A stretch of DNA of 64,000 bases from Collybiopsis luxurians FD-317 M1 (taxonomy: Eukaryota; Basidiomycota; Agaricomycetes; Agaricales; Omphalotaceae): assembly GCA_000827265.1 (NCBI GenBank), contig KN834758.1, positions 558,001-622,000 on the forward strand, in the 5' to 3' direction. This document shows positions 11,198 to 24,644 of this stretch, piece after piece (position 1 is the stretch's first letter; the number at the start of each line of letters is the position of its first letter). Both the position numbers and the translations under genes were made by a program. Below the pieces are notes generated by a model. It had not been told where the DNA came from. It ran no database searches and was given only the letters and a program-made list of their open reading frames with translations.

Positions 11198-12641
11198 TTA
11201 CACCGCAAGTTGACCGTGTGCTCCTTCGCCACTGTGGCCAGACGGTAAAGACAAGGGTAAACTCGCGCCTGACGAGGACGATCTCGCCAGACCCGTTCCT
11301 GCAACTTTCTGGGAATAGTCAAAACCCGCAGGCCGTAAACCATGGACCGCAGCAGGCAAGCTATACAGATTCAGACTAGCAGGAATAAGTACCCCAGACG
11401 TAAGTGTAGGCTGTGAACCAGAAGCCTGGGGCTGGGGTTCGTGTGTGCGCTCGGACTGCTCGGACGGCTGCGGCTGCGAAGTGGTCGTCTCCGAGGCTGA
11501 AGGGGCTGATTCTAATACTGTGCCTGCGTCTTCTCCTTTGGGCATCTTTCCCTCTACCTTTCTCACAAAGCTACCCCAAATCCCACGTTCATCATCTCCG
11601 TATCGTTCAAATTCATCTCGAATCTCTCGCGGAGCGTTGCGCCAAACGCCTCTATGGCGACATAGAGTAGACTTTACGTAGCGTGATCCGAAAATGCGCT
11701 CGAAGGCTTGTTTTTGTGTAAGATGGGGGCCACTCATGGTTGTTGAAGAAGATGTATCGGGAGGAGTAGGGGTGGATATTACCAAAGAATGAGAGCAGAG
11801 TGCCTCTAAAATGTAAAATCCGACAGAAAGTTGCGCAACGGTGTAGTCGTTGGGCCATCGTTTGAGTGGCGGATGCGGATGATAAGGAATAGGAATGGTC
11901 GAGGCTGACTTGTCTCTCAGTAGATAGGAAGGAACAGCCGCTGTAACTCCTGGAGGAAGCTGAGAGTGTGAGGCGCTTGAAGTAAAAGTTGCTGGTGAAG
12001 TTGGCTCCGGACTATTGTAGGCAGTAGAGTTTGAAGGCACAGATAAGTGCGGTGTGGGTGACACGGCGTAAGCATGGACTGAAAGGGGAACGCCTTGAGA
12101 AGTCAAAGATGGAGCTGTAACATCGCTACTTGGTGGCACGGCCTGATTGATATGAGCCTGTTTCTGAGGAGGTAAATCTTCATGTTCTCGTTCTGCTTCG
12201 CGTTTTCTACTGTTGACATGAACCGACGTATTGTCCAAAACTTGAGTTGCCAATTCTTCTTTCAACCCAGGACATTCCTCCTCTGAGAGCCCCTCGAGCA
12301 GGCTTCGCCTGATTCGGTACAAGACTCTTTCGCCTGTCCGTACGACTCGGACACTGTTTATAGTATGCTGTTCCCATTTACTAGTTTGTGCGCTATAAGT
12401 ATCGAGATACGTCTGGGGACTCAGCGCAAGGTCTGTGACCAAATTAGGAAGCCGCTGAAGTTGAAGCAGAGGAAAAGTAGCTATTGATTGATGAAGGCGA
12501 ATGGGTTCAGTATCAGGCTATGCATCCCAATGAGCATTTCGAAGGAACAGAAAGTTATTTACTGACTCGATGCCAAAATACTATAGTCACAGTTCTCTGT
12601 AGCTCAGCCTGGATGTCATCTTGAATGGAACCTGCAGACAT
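11198..12641 (-). CDS. Conserved basidiomycete protein of unknown function
   Basis: Exon 1 starts at 12641 (MSAGSIQDDIQAELQRTV, ending VFWHR). A GTCAGT...ATAG intron joins it to PDTEPIRLHQSIATF and then the long second exon, which stops at 11198. The middle and C-terminal part contains a well-structured block: PLKRWPNDYTVAQLSVGFYI, then LTQKQAFERIFGSRYVKSTLC and RHRGVWRNAP. I believe related proteins occur in other Agaricomycetes, but I cannot name a domain. The flanking regions are Ser/Pro-rich and low in complexity. The RWPNDYTV block together with the basic FGSRYVKSTLCRHR segment might bind nucleic acid or a partner protein; this is speculation. It shares a 168-bp divergent promoter with the STRIPAK gene. 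Confidence 0.7.
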
Positions 12642-12769
12642 GGCTACAAAGACATAGATATCTACAACAGAAGATGAGCGACATGGTAGGCGAAGGTCAA
12701 GGTGATAAGTAAACCTGGTGCACGGACCTGGCGTATAGGGCTGGACGTTGGTACAGAAACCAAATTAGG

Positions 12770-12775
12770 CACGTG
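12770..12775. promoter_or_regulatory. CACGTG E-box in the divergent promoter at 12.7 kb
   Basis: CACGTG followed by A, 35 bp before the STRIP/Far11 start codon and in the region shared with the gene starting at 12641. Regulatory use is inferred from position and palindromy only. Confidence 0.3.
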
Positions 12776-12809
12776 AGATTATCACCTTCGCACTGAACTG
12801 CTGAGCGCG

Positions 12810-15800
12810 ATGAATGGTCAAACTCAGGAAACTGGTTCTGGAATCAACCAGAACTCCGGGATAATGGATAGTATCACTCTTGGTCAGCTCAGGGCAATGG
12901 TTGCCCCTGCACCTAAGCCAAAGGTATGTTCAAATCAGTACGAATCGTGCCTTTTCATAGAATTGTTCCAGCAATGGTGGTACGATTACAAGTACGACGA
13001 CGAAGACACGGTTATGAATGAACTCGACGAGCTTTATTCTTATGTGGAGATGCCCCAAGTTGCGGAGAATTTGAGGGCATGGCAGGGTTCATTCAAGGAA
13101 GGTACGCGTCTTGTCTTGATTCCAACTTGTTTTATCTGAATCATCAATCAACTAGAATGGACCAAGAGCTCACTGGAAAAGAGAAGATCTCATGTCGAAT
13201 TTCTACTGGAAGGATTGGAACACAAAGATGCTCTGGTTCGGTTCACAAATTCTCGCCGTCTGTTCTACATTGTACAAGGTAGTAAATCTTCCAGCTTCCC
13301 AGTTCTCGTTTTATTCAATATCCGCTCTAGGCACATTTGCCGAAACGACCTCCCCAGAGCATCAATTGCACTGGATATTCGAAAACTGCAGGCTTGTCCG
13401 CTCCGCAAATGGTGTCAGCACGATACTTGAAGCTCTAAAGATTGCGAGTTCGAAACACGACCTCTTAATGCGAGTTTCTTCCATGCGTTTTGTCTGTTAC
13501 AATAATTGAGCCGCAACTGTTTCTAGAAGTCTTTCCGAGGCCGATCTCGCGCAGTTGAATATTTCTTTTAATGACAGGCAGGATATCGTTGAGGAAGTTT
13601 TGACCGAGATCTCTGTTTATTTTGGGATGCTTTACCATCTCATCGAGGTTTTCAAGGGACAAGAAGATTTTGCAGATGAGCTTAGTGAGCATAAATGCTA
13701 ATCCCGCAATCACGACTCTGATGGCATGTAGTGAGTTTGGAACCCCCGCTGCCTGTTTACCTGTTCAATTTGGTGTCTGGACTTCGAGATAAGAGCGCAA
13801 AAGGATATCCCATAAAAAAGGTGCGTGCAACAAGTTCTATTCTGCTAATTTTCTGCTAAGGTTTGCCCAGCTTCTTCTTCTTCTTTGGAAATCCCTCTTA
13901 TCAACCTGTGGTGGCATTAAGGACCATGCCCGCGTTAAGAAACTGGCAAGAGAAGTTGCAGGGCTACCCACTGAGACTGAGGTGGAACAGTGTATGTTAT
14001 TATGCTCGGCAAACTATTTCTTTTTGACTCATATCAATCCTCAGCTACCGCCACCATCAAGTCGAGTCCCTTGGATATTGAAGCTTTCAGACAAGAAACA
14101 TATATGAAATACCCGACCTTCTTTCCACCTCAACAGCCACCCACATCTACCGATAATTCCGTTTTTCTTCAGCCTATACCATTACAGGCTACGTCAAAAC
14201 TAGCTCAAGCCTATTCCCCTATTCCAGTTCGCCATCATTATCACACCGAGGATGAATCCCATTCCAACCTTCCTTCACACCATACTCCTTTCCAAAATCC
14301 CGGTTCAGCAATGCGTTCTAATGTTCAACCCGTCACTCCGGCACCATCACCGCCTCCCGGTCCCAAGCCAAAGAAGCAACAATACCAAACGGATCAGACA
14401 CGTCCCTTTCTATTCCCCTTTTCGAGGAACCAGAGTCGAGCTGCTAAATTTGTACCTTTTGCTATCGATGAGGCTGATAAACTGTACAATCGCCACATGT
14501 ACATCAGCCTCGAGCTCTTGCAAATGTGGCGCACGAGGGAAGATTGTATGACCCATGAGAGTGGACTTGAGCACTTGCCTGGATCAGAAGGGGAATTCGC
14601 TTCTTCGACATTTATCAATCCCGCTACTGATAGCACGAACGATGACTCGGAAAATGGGGAATCTTTGCCTGACCTCGCTCTATTAGATGCGAAAATAGCG
14701 GAAGCTACTGCCGCTTTGGAGAAGGCAGAGACAACCAGCGAGAGGCGTAAAGCGAAGGAGAGGAGAGAAGATCTGATGCGTCTGAAACGGGTCGAACAAA
14801 TCTACGTAAGTTGGATGAATTATAATACAAGCCTTAGCTCAATGTTGCCTTAGAGTGCAGTGCTACCAGTCTTATCTGGATGGGTGCTCGTTTTGCTCAA
14901 GCTTTTATTGGCCACTGTCTCGGCAAGTACCAACGCTCCACAATCTACCACCTCCGCTGTGTTTCCTCCTGGTGTGGGTTCACGTAAGTCTGATTTCCAC
15001 GCTGATGGTTCTTCACTCAATTCGAGAACTACCCAAATTAGCGCCACAGCAAGAACAGCCAGCGCCCCCACAGACTCTAGACGAGATAGATGTGACTCGG
15101 CATAGAGAGATTACTTCCAAAGCTGTTTCTGCGATATTGCTTATCGTGTTAAAGTGGTTTAAAGTTTCTCGTCCGCCGTTCCGCTACGTTTTTCTTGTTG
15201 TATATTGATGGTTTCGATTCATAGATGTCATGAAATTTCACCACTTGGGACAACTGTTACTCGACACGAACTGTCTATTACTCTTGCTCAAAATGTTCGG
15301 TCTTCAGGAAGTTTCTACCACCCTCGTTTCTAAAGCCGATTCGCCTGATAACAAGTATGCTTTCTCCTGATTGGGATTCACTAGAGTCGATGACATTCTA
15401 TCCTTTCCAGTTTCTTCCGATATTGTTTTCTAAACTTTTCTAAAGTCTCTCGCCAAATACGACCAGAGGACAGCATGAATGCGAACAAACCGCCTAGACA
15501 CACCATCACAAAGACTATAACCCTGCCGAATGGTGAAGTACAGGAAGAAGAAATTGAGATGGTCACAGACTTCTCGTGGCGAAACTTTTTTGCTACGATA
15601 AATTTTGCTAAAATTATGCAAAAGTTGTCAAAACACCGTTCACATCGAATCTGGATGCTTGTACAATACAAAAGTTCAGTGAGTAGCTTATTGGTTTTTG
15701 ATGTTCTGACTTACTGATCGGTCCTTGCTTAGGCAGTTTTGAAACGAATGCTCAGAGTACAACATCCGATGCTTCAGCTGCATATTTTGAAACTCATTAA

Positions 15801-17027
15801 GAGCCAAGTACCGTTCTGTGGGCGAAAATGGAGGCAAAGTGAGTAGAATTTAAATGTCCAGCTCTACGGCTATTAATATGGACGTACCAGCGAATATGAA
15901 GGTCATCACTGCGATATATCTGAATTGTCGCCCTGACCTACGTGACGAATGGTTAACGGGTAGCGAAGTCGACGATGTCTCCGATGCCTCAGTCAGTCAC
16001 TTGGAATACGACTGTCATTTTACCTCTAATGGCTAATGGCGTGCGATTATTAGGCTCAAGAGCAGGCCCTACGACACCTGGTCAAATTTTGTAAATTCTA
16101 TATCCTGCTTCTGTGTTATGCTTTTTTGCTGATGGATGGTTCAGACAACACTAAAAGATACGGGGCCGGTGTTATGACGAACCAACTCAACGCTAGCTTG
16201 CACCGTCGATCCGGTAGCGTGTCAAATCACATTGAAGCTCTTCATCCTGGACCCGAACTGGCAGGTATCATTCGACCAGTAGGCACGCCCAATATTGTTG
16301 AGGCGGATGTATTTCCTCCTGCTCGTTCCCAAGCTCCAGACCCCTCCATCTTTTTGCCATACATTCCCGAGGACATCAGCTTTGAGGAGGAATATGAGGA
16401 ATACATATCCGACCTTGGATGGTCAGACGAGCAAGCAACTTCTGACGGGTCTCCGTCTGGAAGTGGTAGCGGGGGCGGGGGTGTTTCTGCATGGTCACGA
16501 TTCCCGACTGAATTCGCCGCGGATATTGCGGATGGAATGAGTGATAGCGAAAGTATTGTTAGTATTGCCGATTTGGGCGATGAGGCAAGGTTGGACCCAA
16601 GTCGTGACGATCCTGACGTCGTTGACGAAAATCTCAATAATTGGGAGGTAAGCTGATAGTTCAGCTGAGAAGCATAACAGGCGTTTAAAATTTTTCTTCC
16701 TAGCATATGAGTCCCAAAACGATGGCAGCACTTCCCAAGTCTCCAGCCGGACGATCTCCCGCGGGCAGATCTCCTGCTGGCAAAAGAAGATCGAGTTCTG
16801 GGGGTGGTCTTCGTGATGTCAAACCGTTCGGCCTTGACGATGATGATGCTGGCGTTTTTGATGATGAAGATGACGACGTTGAGGAGGAGGAGATACCTCA
16901 TGCTCCTCGCGAACAGTCTGCTTTTGCTGCAGGCGAAGGTGTGGATGAAGTCGAATATGCATATGGGTTCGTGTTCTTCTCTGAATGTGAACTGTTGAAA
17001 ATTGACATTCTGGTTTACAGAGTTTGA
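12810..17027 (+). CDS. FAR11: STRIPAK complex subunit, Far11/STRIP family (N1221-like and DUF3402)
   Basis: This is the scaffold subunit of the STRIPAK phosphatase-kinase complex, which in fungi controls cell fusion, sexual development and growth. The spliced protein starts MNGQTQETGSGIN. The N-terminal N1221-like half has QWWYDYKYDDEDTVMNELDE, LFYIVQGTFAE and YFGMLYHLIEVFKGQEDFAD. The DUF3402 half has HVMKFHHLGQLLLDTNCLL, FFRYCFLNFSKV, TDFSWRNFFATINFAKIMQK, RIWMLVQYKSSAVLKRM and KVITAIYLNCRPDLRDEWL. At least ten short introns are needed. The last separates AYG from a final Val and the stop at 17025-17027. A Ser/acidic stretch with three SPAGR-type repeats precedes the end. The motifs leave little doubt about the family. 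Confidence 0.9.
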
Positions 17028-17252
17028 GGGTATGGTCGTGCACGACTATTGTATTTACATTTGGATAGAACACCTTATGTACCATGAAATATTATTTTGT
17101 ACATGGCTATGGATATCGGAGAAGCTAAGGACCAAGGTAATATCGGAATATTATTATATCGGTAATTCCGGCCGATCTTATTGGCTACTCCGGCCGACTG
17201 CAAGTCATCCTCAGTCAGCATTTTTTCTCCTTTGACCTTCACCACCGGAAAG

Positions 17253-18220
17253 ATGTCTCCAACAGCAGTAGAGGTTATGCCAGTTGTAGTGACTGCCGCA
17301 GTACCAACCAAAGGGATATCCCTCGCCATTGGATCCCTGTCAACGGCCCAAGATGGGAAATACCAAGAATTGATATCCGACCTAGAAAGCTCGAGAACTG
17401 TAGAGAGACAAATGCTCGACAGATTAGTCGATGGAGCGACGACATTGCAGCCCTCGATATATGCTTCGGTGCATGTTATTCTTACCCCACCCGAATATTT
17501 TGCTCTCCTTCCCAAAATTTCCCTTCTTCTCTCTCAGCTTCTAGCCGGGCTTTCACCACTAGGAACTCTTCATCTTCTCAACTTGACATCATTAGACCTT
17601 TCGCCGCTTCAGTCAGCCCTGACTCTGTCTGGCTTTACCCTCTTGAACACCACTTCTTCCACGGTAATTGCTCAGAAGCCCGCACATTCTGCTGCAGGTG
17701 CTATGCGATTACTGAACCGCAAAAAAACCGATCCGGCAAAGAAAAAGGCACTTTGGGCTCTTTCACCGGACTCTCCGTCTACTCCATCCATCGATCCCGA
17801 CGCTCTGCTGACCGATGCAGACAAAGCACGCCCAGTTCCCACTTGTGAGCCAGTGTCAGCTTCAGGACCCAGGCGCAAACGAGCGTGCAAGAATTGCACA
17901 TGTGGGCTTGCTGAGCTCGAGGCGGAAGAGCTACGGAACAGCAAGGTTGTTCTGCTGGACGGTCAGATTGACGGGAAGGCGGTAGAAGTAAATCAGGGGG
18001 ATGAAAAGGAGAGATTGATTCAGGCAGCCAAGGCAGCGCCAAAGGCGACGAGCAGTTGCGGTAATTGCTTCTTAGGTGACGCGTTTAGATGCGCTAGCTG
18101 CCCATATCTTGGTAAGATTCTCTCTTTTGATCACCCTTTTCTCGCTGAGCAGTATCAGGTCTACCGGCGTTCAAGCCCGGCGAAAAGGTTGAAATCGATT
18201 TTGGAATGGATGATATCTAA
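17253..18220 (+). CDS. DRE2: Fe-S cluster assembly protein Dre2 (anamorsin/CIAPIN1)
   Basis: Dre2 passes electrons from Tah18 to the cytosolic Fe-S assembly machinery. Two exons (17253-18111 and 18159-18220) give 306 residues. The N-terminal methyltransferase-like fold is followed by a linker and two C-terminal cysteine motifs. The first is a cluster ending CKNCTCG, with a further Cys 14 residues upstream. The second is [18 protein letters not shown], the twin CX2C-X7-CX2C signature. The end [19 protein letters not shown] is characteristic. The single intron falls right after CPYL. The ATG at 17253 is the first in frame; the upstream in-frame TTG is not needed. A reverse CCAAT box (ATTGG) lies about 80 bp upstream. 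Confidence 0.96.
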
Positions 18221-18366
18221 TGACCATATTATCTTGAACTGTGCTTACTGTATCCAATATCCGTTCATGTACCTCGTCGTTTCAGGTCTAGATATGTACT
18301 CTCAAATCAATGTATCTAATTTTTCAATATTCATAAGCGCCCGAACTGGACTTTGTTCGAACTGCC

Positions 18367-19903
18367 ATGACCGAAGTTTCAGAAGCATCAGGCTCAGCTG
18401 CTGGTTCCCCTCGAACCCTATGCAATGTCTGTGATACCCGTTACGCCATTTACACTTGTCCTCGCTGCAAAATTCGCACTTGCTCCCTTCCATGCTCTTC
18501 CAGTCATAAAACTGCAACAAACTGCTCTGGTGAACGCGATAAAGTTGCTTTCGTGAATATGAAGGATTATACTTGGGGTACCTTGATGAGCGACTACACA
18601 TATCTGGAAGAAGTAGGACGGAAGGTTGGAGAATGGGGAGCCGTGATCGCCAAAGGCTCGTACACGAATCACCAGAACCAAATTTCTGGTCGAGGCCATG
18701 GGATAAAAGGGGGAAGAGGGACTCCTCGAGGACGTGGTGGCAGGGGAAATCAAAGTAATCACAGAACGAAACGCGATATTTTAAAATCACAACTCGAGAT
18801 GCACGACGTCTCTTTGGACTTACTCCCAGTCGGTATGGCAAGACGACAGCAGAATCAATCAATTTGGGATTTCAAGTACGTTCTTGTTCTACTGCTCATT
18901 TCGAAATCTGAAAGTGCATAGAAACCAGACAGCCTATCTTACGGTCGAGTTACAACTCCATCCTCCCCGCGCCTCGACACCTACCCAACATGAGTCTCCA
19001 TTCACCCTGCTTACCCATCGCAATAATGTCCATACATCACTTCTTTCCCTCGTTGCAAACCATGTAAAGGACCGTCGTAACCTCGAACTGAAACGGGAGA
19101 AAGGCAAAGGTAAACAGAAGGCTGGAGATTCAGATAAACAGATCGATCAAGCGAGCCAGAACAGTGCTTTCCCTTCGTGGCTATTGGAACTTGTAGAAGA
19201 AATCCCCGATTGCACAACAACGCCTAGCTGGGAAGAAGACTCCCTAATGGCTCCCTTTGACAGTTTTATTCGAGCACCCATATCTCCAATGGCCTTGACT
19301 ATATCTGGCACACGACCCAAAGTAGCTTACCACCGAGTCATTCCTACGGAACCCCTTCTCACTGCGTTACGCAATACACACTTTGTCGAGTTTCCGACGC
19401 TGGAAGTGTGGCCCCAAGGGGAATTTTCCGGTGTGATAGCGGACCAACATGCGGAGGCACGGGCACAACACACCTCGAATGGGGAAAGAGGCCAACAGCA
19501 CCAGTGGCTAGTTTATGAACAAGGGGATATTGTCCCCGGAGACGATGTTGAGAGAAGAGCCAAGAGACGAAGGGTAGAGCTTAGAGCTGGAAAAAGGGCC
19601 ATCTCAGGATTACTGGATGGTTATGGCAGCGGCAGTGAGTCGGAACAGGAAGGTGAAGAAGGGCAAGGTGCGCAGAACGGGTTAGCCCTTTTGGGAGGGT
19701 ATGCAGATAGTGATGATGGGGGTAAACTTTTGGGAGAGGATTCGGACGACGAAGGAGAAATCGAGCTGAGCCCCGAAGCTCTGCTAGAGTTGATGAAAAA
19801 TGCACGCGGTAATTCGCGGTTTATGGACGATGCTAGGGACGATGAACGGGTGGATTGGGGAGATGACGATTCTGAACGGGGAGGGGACGAAAGTAATCAT
19901 TGA
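18367..19903 (+). CDS. BCD1: Box C/D snoRNP assembly factor, HIT-type zinc finger (Bcd1/ZNHIT6)
   Basis: Bcd1 helps assemble and stabilise box C/D snoRNPs in the nucleus. The N-terminus has a HIT zinc finger: [19 protein letters not shown] followed by [16 protein letters not shown]. After it come the Bcd1-type segments [18 protein letters not shown] and a Gly/Arg-rich stretch, then [17 protein letters not shown] across one intron near 18876-18924. The central [12 protein letters not shown] is typical of the family. The C-terminal 120 residues are acidic and disordered. The stop at 19903 is only 11 bp from the stop of the convergent MED18 gene. Confidence 0.88.
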
Positions 19904-19914
19904 GGGACATTGTA

Positions 19915-20692
19915 TCATACGTCTTGTCGTCTGAGATCAAGTAGACCTTTCATGAGTAGCTGAACTTCAAGAACCGCTTCAATACTCTGGCTCAAGGGAG
20001 TTTCTTGTGTGTTCCTTATGGGAGAAGCGGTCTTTACTTCGACCTCCCATAACGTGTCTGGATGCGCCGGTATAGGCTCTTGCGTGGCGGGATCTACCTA
20101 AAGGCGTGTTAATTCCTTTCCCTAACTGTAAGACACGACGAGATGATTTCACTTGTTCCTGTTGAAACATTTGAATCGCCAGTGTTCCTCTTCTGAACAG
20201 ATATCCTCGCTTATAGATTTGCGACCGTCGTCTGGTAAAGCAAAATATCAATGGGACACCAAACATCCAGAAACTCCAAGACGCGCGCACGTATGACCCA
20301 ATGCTTGTGCAAAGCTCAGTGCGTCTCCTACGACATGACAGGTTGCCCAAGGGCGCACCGTCGCCTCTGGGTGGGCTCGGACGGATTCAGGCTTCAGGTA
20401 AGAGTACAGTATCCTGTAAAAGATCCAACCTGGAACCGATCCTTAATATACTGAGAGATACTGACCAGCCTTCGTCCTTCCCAGTAAGCTCCTTCTTCGC
20501 CCTCAAAAGTACAGGCTCATTTCCCATGTCTCGTTGATGTTGCGCATCTATCGGTTCGAAAACGATTTCTCGCGTGTGCATGCGATAAGAGGATTCGCTA
20601 TGCAGGGTGATCCGGTTGAGGATTGCTTTGAGATCGCGAGCGAAAAATTCTCCAAAGAGTGCTACTTCGTAGGTATTGCCTTGGGATGACAT
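19915..20692 (-). CDS. MED18: Mediator complex subunit 18
   Basis: Med18 is a Mediator head-module subunit that pairs with Med20. The start is the ATG at 20692 (MSSQGNTYEVALFGEFFARD); the longer open frame upstream has no ATG. Exons join as DEGW to ILYSYLKPESVRAHPEATVR across a GTCAGT intron, then ALGHT to RRSQIYKRGYLFRRGTLAI across a GTGCGC intron, then FQQEQ to VDPATQEPIPAHPD. The RGYLFRRG element and the end LLMKGLLDLRRQDV fit the family. The length of about 200 residues is normal. It converges on BCD1 with an 11-bp gap between stop codons, so the transcripts must overlap at their 3' ends. Confidence 0.85.
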
Positions 20693-20891
20693 GTCAAGAC
20701 AAGGGTAAGAATTGACGCTCGTGGACACGGCAATAACATTGACGGAAAACTATAAACATACATCCTGGTCATGTCAAGTACAGTAAGGAGTAATTAAGGC
20801 TAAGGACTGTCTATGTAGACGCACACCGGCGGAGAACATGGAAAACAATGACAAGCTACTAACACAAAGAAAAAGCGAGAAAGCGAAACAA

Positions 20892-22176
<1,285 letters not shown>

Positions 22177-22668
22177 TATGGAAGTACGAAGAAATTCAAG
22201 AAATCACTTTGTCCAGGCCGCAGGGCGATGGAAAGGAGAAACCGAGGCGGTCACGCCACAAATGTTTCCCGCGCACGGTCCAGGCTTTTTTCTGGTCAAT
22301 GCTCCTAGTCAGTGACATTGTCGAGCTCGCTGTATCACAGTGCTGAAAAAGAGTAAAAAAAATGTTTTTGAATGTCGTTCACGGAGTTTGGAAGACGCGG
22401 GCGGTGACCCTTTAAAAAAATATTGAACAACATTCGTAAACTCCGGCCAGTTTGTGAGTGTTGTGGTACAAACAATAATTGTAGTACCCATTCTCTGCTA
22501 CTGCTCCAGATCTTCGACCTACGCAGATGTCATTCAGCTCATTCCTGATCATGCTTGACTGCTCCTAGAGGCTCGTTCAAGACGGTCCCAGAATATTACT
22601 CGGATAGGAGGCTCCCTCAGTGAGATCATGGATACATAAAAGAGGCTCGACCGTCTGTTATCGAATGG
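22177..22668. other. Intergenic, divergent promoter region
   Basis: About 490 bp between the forkhead start (minus) and the membrane-protein start (plus). I see no gene in it. Confidence 0.4.
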
Positions 22669-24082
22669 ATGGCTGCAGTCATCACCAAAGTGAATGTCAT
22701 TCGTGAATGGGAAGGTACAGTTGGCCATGTTTCAATTCCTCGAGTACATACTAAAGGTTTTCTTTTTCACAGTTATCGTTCTTTCTGTTACTTTTTACGA
22801 CCATCGTGAGTTGAATCTCCCTGCACTCTCTGCGCGTGTGTATATCGACTTGGGCAAGTCATTACGTTGGATCAAGAGGTTCGCCGATATCCCAGTGGTT
22901 TTATCAAAGTTTCAACATTTCTTTCCTTTTGTACAGGTAGACTACATCTGGGTATACCTCCTTGAATCTATCCTGTCATAACTGTACATTTCTAGAAAAC
23001 GACAGTGGTCGTTATCAAAATCGTGTTTTCTCATCGTGAGTTCACTTGCACAGGCTGGTCGTGTATTTTTATTTTGATCAACCTCTCTTGTATTAGACGC
23101 GATATGGAGGATTAATGTAGGTTGTTCCAAATGCATCATTCCCACTATTCCTGACATTGTTCAACTAGCCGCAATTAATTCTGTATGTGTTCACATTCCT
23201 AACGTGTCTTCGACTCGGTCACTCAACCATCCCATCTGTCAGCTTTTTCATCGCCTGTCTCCGTAAGTATACTTCTTTACCTTACAATGCTACACTAATT
23301 ACTCTCACAATCAGATATGTTTCGAAACAAGCATACTGGAAGGCGTCCTTAACTCTCTAATCATACACACATCGACCGCGGTCATGCTTATAAGAGTCAC
23401 TGCGATGTATCCACAGCATCATTTTCCTCGAGCGTCTCTTGGCTTTTTCTTACTCGTTGAATGTGCCGTCGTCTTTGGTGTGACGTTCTATATCTTCAAG
23501 ATCACGGTATGTCTCGCGTTCATTTGTTTGCTTCAAACACCCTGTAACGTCGCGACTTCTAGTGAAAGTACGCAAAGTCGCAGGAATATGTCATGTTGAT
23601 ACTTCAGAGAACTTGTACTGGGTCGTATTCGTGGCGCCCCTCGTGATGGATTTCATTCTCTTTGCTCTGGCGCTCCACAGCGGAGTAGGCCACTTGCGAA
23701 GTCGAAAAGTTTGGAGCAGAAGTGAACTTGTTAACGTTCGTGTCAGGGACAACATTGTATATTTCTTTTTGCGTTTTGTCCCGTCACTGAAGCTCTCACC
23801 ACTTAATATTGGTCGTCCAAAGCTCCGAAATGACACTGATTGCTCAAATAATGACCACGTACCACGCTGATATTACTCATGGGCCTGAAGGCGCAGTATT
23901 CCTTCGCCCGTGTTTTCCAACGATGACCCTTTGCACTAAAGCTTCTCTGGATCTTCATTGTTTATGCCTTCTCGATGACGACCGTCGTCGTACTTGTTTC
24001 AAGACTCATTCTCAATCTGCAGCGTGCATACTACAAACCCTCAGAACAAGAAAGCCTTGGTGTTACGTTAACACTTCGCTAG
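22669..24082 (+). CDS. Multi-pass membrane protein with DUF6533-like N-terminus (model uncertain)
   Basis: Basidiomycete genomes carry many such seven-helix-like proteins of unknown function. The first exons join in frame as MAAVITKVNVIREWE, VIVLSVTFYDH, LITLDQE, VDYIWK, TTVVVIKIVFSH, across introns of about 50-60 nt; this reproduces the DUF6533 pattern (YDH, LxTxDxEVxxIW). Further on, CFETSILEGVLNSLIIHTS and VMLIRVTAMYPQ, then VFVAPLVMDFILFALAL and RVRDNIVYFF, then VVVLVSRLILNLQRAYY look like the usual later helices. The joins at about 23100-23300 and 23505-23590 do not work with simple GT-AG introns, so there may be microexons or a frameshift. The likely end is the TAG at 24080-24082. Confidence 0.5.
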
Positions 24083-24644
24083 AGTCATTCGGTGCGCGAC
24101 AGCGATGTTCACGAACTTGAGGAGTTGGAGACACGGTTGCCTTGTGCAGTGGCATCGAAATAACATGCACGATGGAAGCGCGGGCTTGACCCTCTGCAGT
24201 ACAGCATCTTTCTCCTTCGGATTGCCATTCTTGTATCCAAAAATTCCTGTTTGTAGTGGATAATGTGTATCATATACTACTCCAGAACCCGACCATGTAA
24301 TTGAGAGCGAAGTGTATAATGTAGAGAGAGAATTGTGAAGAACGCCATCAGATGCAACTCAGCCCGTCCCTTTGAAATGTAACAAGGTGTCGGTGCCGAA
24401 CAGGCGATGTCACCGCTGACCACTCGACAAGGAGCGATCAAGCTCGTAAACTTGCACCAAAAATTATCGTCATGGGCGTTTTTGATTGGGAAGAATCGAA
24501 GAGAAAAAATTTAGTCGTGAAAGATTTTATACTCGTCTGGGTAACGTAATGATGGCGCACGGACCAGGCGTGCTGGACATTCTTTTCGCAAAATCGAACT
24601 TCTCTAATAATCAAACAGCTAAGATATTCGTCTAGCGTAAAAAC
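24083..24644. other. Stretch without a supported gene
   Basis: About 560 bp in which I see no coding signal; AT-rich with scattered stops in all frames. Confidence 0.4.

Noticed and set aside
16242..16901. 219-aa minus-strand ORF
   Set aside because: Antisense to the acidic C-terminal exons of the STRIPAK subunit; no family motif.
17181..17252. Upstream extension of DRE2
   Set aside because: It begins with TTG and is not needed; the family N-terminus fits the ATG at 17253.
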